Of a DNA stretch of 64,000 nucleotides, positions 1 to 7,851 are shown piece after piece. Position numbers and translations under genes: made by a program. How positions within the stretch are numbered: the first letter of the stretch is position 1; every line of letters starts with the position of its first letter. Source of the DNA: an uncultured Akkermansia sp. (GTDB lineage: Bacteria > Verrucomicrobiota > Verrucomicrobiia > Verrucomicrobiales > Akkermansiaceae); the NCBI GenBank assembly GCA_905200945.1, contig CAJKMG010000008.1, positions 40,467 through 104,466 of the forward strand. The letters run 5' to 3'. The notes below the pieces were generated by a model. That model made no database searches and was not told the DNA's origin. It worked only from the letters and a program-made list of their open reading frames with translations.

Positions 1-72
1 CCTCCCTCCCGGTTCGGTAAAAACCACCTTTCCGCAAAAACGGGTTCTGAAAGATAAAAAAGAAGAAAAAGC

Positions 73-101
73 TTGATATTTTCATTTCTCTGCGCTAAAA
101 A
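73..101 (+). promoter_or_regulatory. Sigma-70-type promoter of tRNA-Leu
   Basis: TTGATA (73-78) and TAAAAA (96-101) are separated by exactly 17 bases, and the tRNA gene begins 22 bases after the -10 box. The layout matches the promoters before the other tRNAs in this window. Inferred from sequence only. Confidence 0.5.
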
Positions 102-123
102 CTCCCCGCCTTAAGGCCTCCGT

Positions 124-209
<86 letters not shown>

Positions 210-220
210 TCCCTTTCATA

Positions 221-255
221 CCGCAAGTTGCTGGTTTTCAGCTCTTGCGGTTTTT
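221..255 (+). terminator. Rho-independent terminator after tRNA-Leu
   Basis: CCGCAAG (221-227) pairs with CTTGCGG (244-250) and is followed at once by five T residues. It lies 12 bases after the tRNA CCA end. Confidence 0.7.
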
Positions 256-426
256 ATTTGCCAACGACGGGAAAACAAGCCGCAACACATTTTCTATCAA
301 CGACAGGAAGGTATGCGCCATAAAAAGGAAGGCATTTACCCGCTTCCGGGCCGCAAAACTCCAAACTCTTACCTGCCGGAAGCAATCCGGATGTAACCGG
401 CAACGGCTCAGCTCTTACGACATTTT

Positions 427-1389
427 CTAAAAACCCTCCGCCATCAGGGCCACGGCTTCTTCACGGGTCGGCATGGAACGGATGGCTCCCTTGCGTGTCG
501 TCACAATGGAAGCGGCGGCATTGGCGAATAGAAGCATGTCCGCCAACTGGCCTTCCGTCAGGTTTTCCAACCCGGTCTCCAGAATCCGGTCCAGGCAGCA
601 TCCCAAAAAGGCGTCTCCGGCTCCTGTTGTGTCAATAGTCTTGACGTTCAAGTACGTAGGCTGGTGAATAAGTTTGCTTTCATAGGCAGCCCAGCTTCCT
701 TCTCTGCCCCCCGTCACCAGAATAAGGCGCAAATTGCCGAATTCATTCTGCAAGAACCTCAGCCCTTCTTCCATGGTGGCGCAGCCGGTGAGGAAAAGAA
801 GTTCCTCCATTTCTATTTTCATGACGCTGCATGCGCCGCATCCGTAGAGCATTTGTTCCCGGGCCAGTTCCATATCAGGCCACAGGGGCGGACGGAGATT
901 GGGGTCAAAAGAAATAAGGGTCCCTTTTTCCTGCGCATGGCTGACGGCATGCCGGGTAGCCCTCCGAACATCATCATGCGTCATGGAAATCGTCCCGAAA
1001 TGAAAGACGCGCGCGTGTTCCACCAATTCAAGATTCACTTCTCCCGCAGTCAGCTTCATATCGGCGCCGGGATTGCGGTAGAAGGAAAATTCACGGTCTC
1101 CGTGTTCGTCAATCTGAACGAAAGCCAACGTCGTATTGACTTCCCGGGATGAGACGAGTCCTGAATCTCCGATGCCTTCTTCCTGAAGCGTGCGGCGAAG
1201 CATTTTCCCGAACATGTCGTGGCCCACTTTGCCAATAAAGGAGGTTTTGCGCCCTAGCCTGGACAGCATGGACAGGACGTTGCAGGGCGCTCCACCCGGA
1301 TTGGCCTGGTAAATGGGCAGTTCCCGGTCATTTATTCCGCTGGGAGTGAAGTCTATCAGCAATTCTCCGAGAGCTACGACGTCATACAT
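427..1389 (-). CDS. PfkB-family carbohydrate kinase (fructokinase-like)
   Basis: This cytoplasmic sugar kinase has 320 residues, the usual length for ribokinase/PfkB family fructokinases. The N-terminal ALGELLIDFTPSG segment and the glycine pair PGGAPCN near residue 31 form the sugar-binding part. The C-terminal signature DTTGAGDAF (about 253-261) holds the catalytic Asp and the anion hole. The likely reaction is ATP-dependent phosphorylation of fructose to fructose 6-phosphate, but the substrate cannot be fixed from sequence; other ketoses or 2-keto-3-deoxygluconate are possible. The gene stands alone on the minus strand, with no sugar transporter beside it. The ATG at 1389 gives the expected N-terminus. 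Confidence 0.88.
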   Translation of the reverse strand: MYDVVALGELLIDFTPSGINDRELPIYQANPGGAPCNVLSMLSRLGRKTSFIGKVGHDMFGKMLRRTLQEEGIGDSGLVSSREVNTTLAFVQIDEHGDREFSFYRNPGADMKLTAGEVNLELVEHARVFHFGTISMTHDDVRRATRHAVSHAQEKGTLISFDPNLRPPLWPDMELAREQMLYGCGACSVMKIEMEELLFLTGCATMEEGLRFLQNEFGNLRLILVTGGREGSWAAYESKLIHQPTYLNVKTIDTTGAGDAFLGCCLDRILETGLENLTEGQLADMLLFANAAASIVTTRKGAIRSMPTREEAVALMAEGF

Positions 1390-1763
1390 GCTTTTGTAAA
1401 TGTTGGAAGTGGACCTTCCGGCGAAATATAAACCGGGTGAGATAAAAAAGCATAGAACGCGAGACCTTGCGGGAAAAGGAAAAAGAGGTTCATTCCAGTC
1501 ATGGCGGAAAAAGAGCTTCCCCTTTTATCCCGCTTTGCAGAAGTCTCGGAGGTTGATGGAGCGTCCGGATGTGAACAAGCCTGGCATATCCCTAATGCCC
1601 TCCACTCAGGAAATGCCCATTAATATGGGGCGGCAAAAACAGCCCTGAGCGCGGAACGATGGAGGGAGAGCCTTGGGACAAATGCTCCTTACAGGCATTT
1701 ATGGCGGTCACAGTATTCCGCATTTTTCTTCATGATTCCCCTCCCATCCTGTAATATGCGCCC
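1390..1763. other. Intergenic region between divergent genes
   Basis: These 374 bases separate the divergent pfkB-type and Nudix genes. An 82-codon open frame on the plus strand has no recognisable protein features and I do not call it. An AT-rich TTTATATTT on the minus strand near 1425 may be the -10 region of the kinase gene. The right end holds the Nudix promoter. Confidence 0.5.
1752..1757 (+). promoter_or_regulatory. -10 box (TAATAT) six bases before the Nudix start codon
   Basis: TAATAT ends six bases before the ATG at 1764, so transcription would begin at or next to the start codon. A weak -35 candidate, TTCATG, lies 17 bases upstream. This suggests a leaderless mRNA. Confidence 0.4.
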
Positions 1764-2267
1764 ATGCAAGAAAAAAGCAGCGGTTTTCAATGGCCCGCAC
1801 AGTGGACCCCCGATATTCTCGCCACGTTGATGTTCGTGGTGCGGAAAGGCAGGATTCTTCTGATACGCAAAAAGAGAGGAATTGGCGCAGGCAAGGTGAA
1901 CGGCCCCGGCGGAAAGTTTGAACCGGGGGAAACGGCCCTGCAATGCGTTTTGCGGGAAGTACGGGAAGAACTTCACATTGACATTGAAGATGCCCGGGAA
2001 ATGGGCGTGCTGAATTTTTCCTTTGCCTGCGGCACCATTCCGGAAATCCGCTGCCACGTGTTTATGGCGACGTCTTTTTCAGGCACTCCCACGGAAACAT
2101 CCGAGGCGGAGCCCTTCTGGTGTCCTGTGGACGGAATCCCCTATGAGCTCATGTGGCAGGATGACCGGTTCTGGCTGCCCTCCATGCTGGACGGGAAGCG
2201 GTTTGAGGCGTTTTTCACGTTCGAGGGGGACCGGATGCTGGAATTTTCCCTGAAAACCGGGGATTGA
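1764..2267 (+). CDS. MTH1-like Nudix hydrolase (putative 8-oxo-dGTP diphosphatase)
   Basis: The 167-residue protein carries a full Nudix box at about residues 49-71 (GGKFEPGE, then REVREEL). Beyond the box it resembles eukaryotic NUDT1/MTH1 rather than short bacterial MutT: it has GTPTETSEAEPFW, then MWQDDRFWLPSML, then a KRFEAFFTFEGD segment, the same order as the MTH1 substrate pocket. The paired Asp residues of the WQDD segment match the two aspartates that read oxidised purines in MTH1. The likely role is hydrolysis of oxidised purine nucleoside triphosphates in the cytoplasm. It is monocistronic. The -10 box sits only six bases before the ATG. Confidence 0.85.
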   Translation: MQEKSSGFQWPAQWTPDILATLMFVVRKGRILLIRKKRGIGAGKVNGPGGKFEPGETALQCVLREVREELHIDIEDAREMGVLNFSFACGTIPEIRCHVFMATSFSGTPTETSEAEPFWCPVDGIPYELMWQDDRFWLPSMLDGKRFEAFFTFEGDRMLEFSLKTGD

Positions 2268-2830
2268 ACCGCCAAAAAAAACAGGCTGCGGCCTTATCCT
2301 TTTAAGCCGGACAGGAAACGCTGAACTTTTTATCCCGCCCTCCCCCCCGGAAGCAACAAATTCAGAAGGAAACAGAGACAGCGCCGCCCGGCGCTCCAGA
2401 AAAGATTCCCCAAAATTCACCTGAGAAAAGGTAAAGGGGAGGAGGGGGATGATTTCATAACCGGGGCCGGTAATGGAAGTTCAGGGGAGTAAATCAGCTC
2501 CGGCCTTTATTTTTTCCAAGCGCATCCGAATATCCACTGGTGCATCAAATCCCTTTTCCGTAAACGGGCGGGAGCTTTTCTTTTTGCCCGGTCTCCGGGA
2601 AATGCTGATTATTCCGATGTTTTGCTTTCTTTTTCAGGTAATGCGCGGATGCCTGCGCCCCAGCCGCTTTTTTACTTTGCACGGGAAAAAGAAAGCTTCC
2701 GCTTCCGGGCATCAGGCCGTATTCTTTAAGCTTTTCCTCCCGCCTCCGTTGTGATAATGATGCGGGAGCAACCGTGTGATCCTTGATCGTTCACTTGCTG
2801 ACTATTTCAATTCATATTCCATCATTCAAC
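2268..2830. other. Intergenic region upstream of kbl
   Basis: These 563 bases hold no convincing gene. A 93-codon plus-strand frame (2473-2754) is Lys/Arg/Ser/Phe-rich with no recognisable domain. A weak GCCGG/CCGGC hairpin followed by a T-rich run (about 2464-2515) might be a terminator. A kbl promoter is probably in the last 60 bases (TTGATC and TTGCTG hexamers are present) but I cannot place it. No riboswitch consensus was recognised. Confidence 0.4.
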
Positions 2831-4030
2831 ATGTATACCCCCGAATTCAAAAACATTCTCACTTCCACCCTGGACGGACTGCGCGCGGAAGGACTTTACA
2901 AGGAAGAACGCTTTATCGCCTCCCAGCAGTACTCCCAGGTAACGCTGAAGGACGGACGCTCCGTCATCAACATGTGCGCCAATAATTATCTGGGCCTGGC
3001 CAATAATCCGGAAGTGATGGAAGCCGCCAAGAAAGCCATCGACCAGTGGGGGTTCGGCATGGCATCCGTGCGTTTTATCTGCGGCACGCAGACCCTTCAC
3101 CGCCAATTGGAGGAACGCCTTACCCAATTTCTCGGCACGGAAGACACGATTCTGTTTCCCTCCTGCTTTGACGCCAACGGAGGGCTGTTTGAAGGCCTCC
3201 TGACTGCGGATGACGCTATCATTTCCGACTCCCTGAACCACGCTTCCATTATTGACGGCGTGCGCCTCTGCAAAGCCAAGCGTTTCCGTTATGCCAACAA
3301 TGACATGGCAGACCTGGAAGCCAAACTTCAGGAAGCGGACGCCGCCGGAGCGCGCGTGAAGCTGATTTCCACGGACGGCGTCTTTTCCATGGACGGCATC
3401 ATTGCCCAGCTGGACAAGATCCACGAGCTGGCTGTCAGGTATCATGCCATTGTCCACTTTGACGACTGCCACGCCACAGGGTTCCTGGGCGAAAGGGGCC
3501 GCGGCACGCATGAATACCGCGGTTTGTTCGGCCGTATAGACATCACCACCGGCACCCTGGGCAAAGCACTGGGAGGCGCCTCCGGCGGCTACGTCTCCGG
3601 CCCGAAAGAAGTAGTGGACGTCCTGCGCCAGAAGGCCCGCCCGTACCTGTTCTCCAACAGCGTGGCCCCGGCTATCGTCGCGGCTTCCATCAAAGTTCTG
3701 GATCTGCTTGAACAGTCTACGGAAGCGCGCGACCGCGTGGAAGCTAATACCAAGTATTTCCGTGACGCCATGACGGGAGCCGGCTTCACCATCGGCGGCA
3801 AAGACCACCCCATTTCTCCGGTCATGCTGGGGGATGCCGTCCTGTCCCAGAAATTCTCCGCTCAACTCCTGGATGAAGGAGTGTACGCCGTCGGCTTCTT
3901 CTATCCCGTCGTGCCCAAGGGGCAGGCCCGCATCCGCACGCAGATTTCCGCGGCCCACACCCGCGAGCAGCTGGACAAGGCGATTGAAGCTTTCTGCAAG
4001 GTAGGTAAAAACCTGGGAGTTATTTCCTGA
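2831..4030 (+). CDS. kbl: Glycine C-acetyltransferase (2-amino-3-ketobutyrate CoA ligase)
   Basis: This PLP-dependent enzyme cleaves 2-amino-3-oxobutyrate with CoA to glycine and acetyl-CoA, the second step of threonine degradation. It belongs to the alpha-oxoamine synthase family. The 399 residues align along their whole length with E. coli Kbl: [40 protein letters not shown], and [15 protein letters not shown] with the PLP lysine near residue 245. The frame is open from 2783, but the ATG at 2831 (MYTPEFKN) matches the family N-terminus and the extra 16 residues have no counterpart. No threonine dehydrogenase gene is next to it. No Shine-Dalgarno sequence is visible. The kinase gene begins 14 bases downstream. 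Confidence 0.95.
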   Translation: MYTPEFKNILTSTLDGLRAEGLYKEERFIASQQYSQVTLKDGRSVINMCANNYLGLANNPEVMEAAKKAIDQWGFGMASVRFICGTQTLHRQLEERLTQFLGTEDTILFPSCFDANGGLFEGLLTADDAIISDSLNHASIIDGVRLCKAKRFRYANNDMADLEAKLQEADAAGARVKLISTDGVFSMDGIIAQLDKIHELAVRYHAIVHFDDCHATGFLGERGRGTHEYRGLFGRIDITTGTLGKALGGASGGYVSGPKEVVDVLRQKARPYLFSNSVAPAIVAASIKVLDLLEQSTEARDRVEANTKYFRDAMTGAGFTIGGKDHPISPVMLGDAVLSQKFSAQLLDEGVYAVGFFYPVVPKGQARIRTQISAAHTREQLDKAIEAFCKVGKNLGVIS

Positions 4031-4044
4031 TTCCCGCGCTTTCC

Positions 4045-6684
4045 ATGGCTTCGGACGCATCACCCATGCCCGGCGGCAACCTGCCGACGCTGCCCGTCAA
4101 ACGGGTGGTGCGTCCCACACCCTCCATTCCGGACCACGAGGTTGTGCGCCAGATAGGCAGCGGCGCATATGGAGAAGTATGGCTGGCAAAATCCCTGACC
4201 GGGGCGTGGCGCGCCGTAAAAATCGTCTGGAGGGAGGATTTTGAAGACGAGCGCTCTTTTAACCGGGAATTTGAAGGCATCCTCCAGTATGAACCCATCG
4301 CCCGCAACCATCCGGGGCTGGTCCATATCCTGCATGTAGGAAGGCATGACCAGGATTCCCCTTTTTATTATTACGTTATGGAACTGGGCGACGACGCCCG
4401 GACCGGAGTTCACATTACACCGGACGAATACATTCCGCGCACGCTCCAGACGGACAAAAAGTTTTCCGGTAACAAACCTCTGCCTCTGGATTATTGCCTG
4501 GAAGTAGGCAGCCAGCTGTCCCACGCCCTGCTGTACCTGCACAGCAAGAACCTGACGCACCGGGACATCAAACCCGCGAACGTCATCTTTGTCAACGGGC
4601 GCCCAAAACTGGCGGACATAGGACTGGTGGCCCATCTGGACCAGCGCAGCTTTGTAGGGACAGAGGGATTTATCCCTCCCGACGGCCCCGGCACCCGGAG
4701 GGCGGATGTTTACGCACTGGCCAAGGTTCTGTATGAAATCAGCACGGGAAAGGACCGCATGGATTTTCCCGAACTCCCGGATGAGCTGCCGGAAGGTACC
4801 GTGCGCAAGAAGTGGCAGGCTTTCAACACCATCATTTGCCAGGCTGCGGAACCCCGCATTGAGGAGTGCTCCATTGATTCCGCAGAGGAGCTGGCGGAAA
4901 AAATAGACGCCCTCCGGGGATATGAAGTGCCTTCCCGTTTTCGTCTTCAGAAGAAAAAGAAACGCCGTAAACTCAGACGTGCCCTCCAGCTTCTGGCCGC
5001 AGCCGCCGCCGGAGCCCTGACTGCCTACTGGGGAGCTTTATGGCTCAACAACAGCCAGCATCCGCCGGAGGAACCTTCCGCGGATATTCATTCGGATATC
5101 CACCTATCCGCTCCGGAAGAAGAATCCCGGACCGGGTACGTGCTGGTGACCAGCTCACCGGCGGGGGCGTCCGTGTATGATGCGGACGGCAACTACCTGG
5201 ATGAGACTCCCTATGGCCCCATTGAACTGCCTTCCGGCTCTCCGGTAGCCTATACCATCAAGAAATCTGGGTTTGCGGACAAGGAAGAGGCGGGAACCGT
5301 CAAAGGGGGGGCCACGCTGGCCCTGGGCGGCGTGCTGAAGGAATACCATCCCCCTACGGACAGCCAGCCCTGGAAGGATACGGAGGGTGTTACGTACCTG
5401 CCCGCAGAAACGCGCCATGTGGCGCAAGGCCCCCTTACCGCCGCTCTGTTTAATAAATTCCTGAAAGAGGATCGCCAGAAGGGGAACTTCCAGATGAAAA
5501 GGGCACAAACGGAACCGGGACATCCGGAGAAGGATGTGGCCCTGCTCACGCAGGACGGCATCACGGCCTACCTGGCGTGGCTGAACAAAAAATGTGAGCG
5601 GGAAGGGCTCCTGGGCAAGGAATTTTCCATCAATGCGGATCCTCTTCCGCAGGCTTCCGGCAGCACGGAAAATCACAATGCCTACGTCCTGAACGTCACC
5701 CGCGTGTTCCAGGTGCCCATTACCGTCACCACCAACCCGCCGGGAGCCAGCGTCTTTTTCAATAACAGGCTCATCGGGCGCACCCCTATTGAAGAATACG
5801 TCAACCAGGTTCCCTACGTCATTGAAATCAAACTGCCGGGGCACGCCACCATGCGCCGCAGGGGGCTGGATCCGCAGGATTTATACCTTTCCCTGCAGTT
5901 GGAGCCGGACAAGTCCGTCGTCTTTGGCTCGCCCTGGACTAACAGCCTGGGCATCAAACTGGTTCCCGTGGGAGGAAATGCTCTGGTCATGACCCACGAA
6001 GTACGCGTAAAGGACTTTCAGGAATTCCTGAAAGCTACCGGAAGGAAAGCTCCGGCCCGGCCCGGCTTTCCCCAGGGAGAAGACCACCCGGTGGTGAACG
6101 TCAGCAGGCAGGATGCGCGCGCCTTCGCCAGATGGCTTACCAGCAAGGAGCGGGCACTGGGCTTGATTGATCAGCACGACTCCTACCGTCTTCCCAAGGA
6201 TGAGGAATGGAGTTCCTGGGTGCGTCTGACGGATGAACAGGGAGCCTCCCCCTATGAAAAGACGCTGCCTCATGAAAACTCCCGGGAAGCCTTCCCGTGG
6301 GGGTATTCATGGCCGCCGCCGGATAAAACAGGAAATTTTGCGGACCAGTCCGCCCTGATTTACCTCCCGTCCTCCCGCGTTATCGTAGGATATAACGACG
6401 GGCAGCCGTACACGGCCCCCGTAAAAACCTTTCCGCCCAACCACCTGGGCCTGTACGACCTGGAAGGAAATGTCATGGAATGGGTAGACGATTCCTACGG
6501 GGGGCCGGAATCCCTCCCCATCCGCAGTTACGGTGTCGCCCGCGGGGGCAGCTACCTGTCTTTCCGCCCCAAACAGCTCACCACTTCCATCCGCACTCCT
6601 CTGCCGGAAAATACGAGGGACAACGCGCTGGGTTTCCGTCTTATCCTGTCTTCCGAGCGCCCCGCCATTCCAACATCGCCCTGA
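4045..6684 (+). CDS. Membrane Ser/Thr protein kinase with PEGA repeats and an FGE/SUMF-like C-terminal domain
   Basis: This 879-residue Hanks-type kinase has a glycine loop GSGAYGEVW (38-46), Lys59 in AVKI, HRDIKPAN (172-179) and DIG (191-193) in place of DFG. A basic run (KKKKRRKLRR) precedes one membrane helix at about 310-335, so the kinase should be cytoplasmic and the rest outside. The outer part has two PEGA-type beta domains (about 365-425 and 557-615). Between them is a degraded SUMF-like stretch, and a full formylglycine-generating-enzyme-like fold runs from about 634 to 875 (GLYDLEGNVMEWV, RGGSY, GFRLIL). The catalytic cysteines of true FGE are absent, so this end probably binds a ligand. 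It follows kbl by 14 bases and precedes parA. Confidence 0.88.
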   Translation: MASDASPMPGGNLPTLPVKRVVRPTPSIPDHEVVRQIGSGAYGEVWLAKSLTGAWRAVKIVWREDFEDERSFNREFEGILQYEPIARNHPGLVHILHVGRHDQDSPFYYYVMELGDDARTGVHITPDEYIPRTLQTDKKFSGNKPLPLDYCLEVGSQLSHALLYLHSKNLTHRDIKPANVIFVNGRPKLADIGLVAHLDQRSFVGTEGFIPPDGPGTRRADVYALAKVLYEISTGKDRMDFPELPDELPEGTVRKKWQAFNTIICQAAEPRIEECSIDSAEELAEKIDALRGYEVPSRFRLQKKKKRRKLRRALQLLAAAAAGALTAYWGALWLNNSQHPPEEPSADIHSDIHLSAPEEESRTGYVLVTSSPAGASVYDADGNYLDETPYGPIELPSGSPVAYTIKKSGFADKEEAGTVKGGATLALGGVLKEYHPPTDSQPWKDTEGVTYLPAETRHVAQGPLTAALFNKFLKEDRQKGNFQMKRAQTEPGHPEKDVALLTQDGITAYLAWLNKKCEREGLLGKEFSINADPLPQASGSTENHNAYVLNVTRVFQVPITVTTNPPGASVFFNNRLIGRTPIEEYVNQVPYVIEIKLPGHATMRRRGLDPQDLYLSLQLEPDKSVVFGSPWTNSLGIKLVPVGGNALVMTHEVRVKDFQEFLKATGRKAPARPGFPQGEDHPVVNVSRQDARAFARWLTSKERALGLIDQHDSYRLPKDEEWSSWVRLTDEQGASPYEKTLPHENSREAFPWGYSWPPPDKTGNFADQSALIYLPSSRVIVGYNDGQPYTAPVKTFPPNHLGLYDLEGNVMEWVDDSYGGPESLPIRSYGVARGGSYLSFRPKQLTTSIRTPLPENTRDNALGFRLILSSERPAIPTSP

Positions 6685-6790
6685 CGCCGTATCTGTGGCA
6701 GAGGTTCTCTCCGCCCCCCCTGAAACACACCGCTCCCCAAGGGAAAAGCCCTGAGACCTGCCGAGGGCTTCCGGCTCTCCGGGAAAATGA

Positions 6791-6818
6791 TTGAAAGGGC
6801 CTCCCGTTGTGCTACCAT
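6791..6818 (+). promoter_or_regulatory. Possible promoter of the parA-like gene
   Basis: TTGAAA (6791-6796) and TACCAT (6813-6818) have a 16-base spacer, with the ATG at 6840. This would let the ATPase be expressed apart from the upstream kinase. Confidence 0.4.
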
Positions 6819-6839
6819 TTTTCCGCATCCTTTTCCTGA

Positions 6840-7610
6840 ATGAAAATCATCGCCATCGCCAACCAGAAGGGGGGAGTGGGAAAAACCACTACGGCCATCA
6901 ACATGGCTGCCGCCCTGGCCCAGCTGAAAAAGAAAATCCTTGTCATTGACCTGGACCCGCAGGCCAATGCCACCAGCGGCATGGGCATTGACGGAAAAGA
7001 CATGCCCAGCCTGTATCCGGCCCTGCTCGGCCAGCTTCCGGCGGAAGAGTGCATCCTGCCTTCCGGCAGGAAACGGTTGGATATCATTCCCTCCACTATG
7101 GACCTGGCCGGCGTGGAAATAGAACTTGCCCGTTCCGGCAATCATTTGACCCGTCTCCGGGAAACACTTGCCCCCCTGAGGGAGTCGGATACCTATGATT
7201 ACTGCATCATGGACACGCCTCCCTCCCTGGGCGTCTTAATGACCTCCGCGCTGGCCGCCTGCGACGAAGTGCTGACTCCCCTCCAATGCGAATGGTTCGG
7301 GTTGGAAGGTCTGGCCAAGATTCTGCACGTGACGGCGCAAATCTGCGCCAGCGGCGCCAATCCCCGCATTCGGCATGAAGGCGTACTCATGACCATGTAT
7401 GACGGCCGCACTAATCTTTCCCGCCAAGTCATTGACCAGGTGGAACGGCATCTGCCTCAAATGCTGTACAAAACGGTCATCCCCCGCTCCATCCGGCTGG
7501 GGGAGGCACCCAGTTTCGGTCATACCATTTTTGAACATGATCCTTCCGGAGCGGCTGCGGACGCCTATCTGAAAGCAGCCCGGGAATTCATCAAGCGCCA
7601 CAAATCCTGA
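6840..7610 (+). CDS. ParA/Soj-family ATPase without an adjacent parB
   Basis: This 256-residue protein belongs to the P-loop ParA/MinD superfamily. It has the deviant Walker A motif KGGVGKTTT with both lysines (K10, K15), DLDPQANAT (switch I) and MDTPPSLG (Walker B). The short form, without an N-terminal HTH, fits chromosomal Soj-type ParAs. Such ATPases form dynamic dimers on DNA and position chromosomes or other cargo. No ParB or partner gene follows; two large membrane kinases flank it instead. It may be the housekeeping Soj, or a positioning ATPase tied to the kinases; the sequence alone does not decide. Confidence 0.88.
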   Translation: MKIIAIANQKGGVGKTTTAINMAAALAQLKKKILVIDLDPQANATSGMGIDGKDMPSLYPALLGQLPAEECILPSGRKRLDIIPSTMDLAGVEIELARSGNHLTRLRETLAPLRESDTYDYCIMDTPPSLGVLMTSALAACDEVLTPLQCEWFGLEGLAKILHVTAQICASGANPRIRHEGVLMTMYDGRTNLSRQVIDQVERHLPQMLYKTVIPRSIRLGEAPSFGHTIFEHDPSGAAADAYLKAAREFIKRHKS

Positions 7611-7789
7611 GCATTTGAAGGAACAAGTTTCCCGCAACGCCGTAAACTTCTGCTGAAAGAACAGGCAGAAAGGAAACCGCAGAAAACTTCCTCTTTCATT
7701 TGGCTTTCCGGGATTGTTGCCTCCATTTAACGTCAGGAAAACCTATTCCATACCGGCCTCCCCGGATACGGAGGAAAACAGGCATTCCC

Positions 7790-7816
7790 CTTGACTTGAC
7801 TTCCGCGGCATATAAA
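7790..7816 (+). promoter_or_regulatory. Possible promoter of the second kinase gene
   Basis: CTTGAC (7790-7795) and TATAAA (7811-7816) have a 15-base spacer, shorter than ideal. The ATG is at 7852. The 241-base gap between parA and the kinase supports a separate promoter. Confidence 0.35.
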
Positions 7817-7851
7817 AATGCCCCAGCTCCGTTTCAGGAATTTTTCCCCTC

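Noticed and set aside
2268..2830. Possible riboswitch or small RNA upstream of kbl
   Set aside because: No recognised consensus (TPP, SAM, cobalamin, glycine) and only weak hairpins.
2822..4063. 413-codon minus-strand frame over kbl
   Set aside because: Full overlap with kbl, which matches its family along its whole length.
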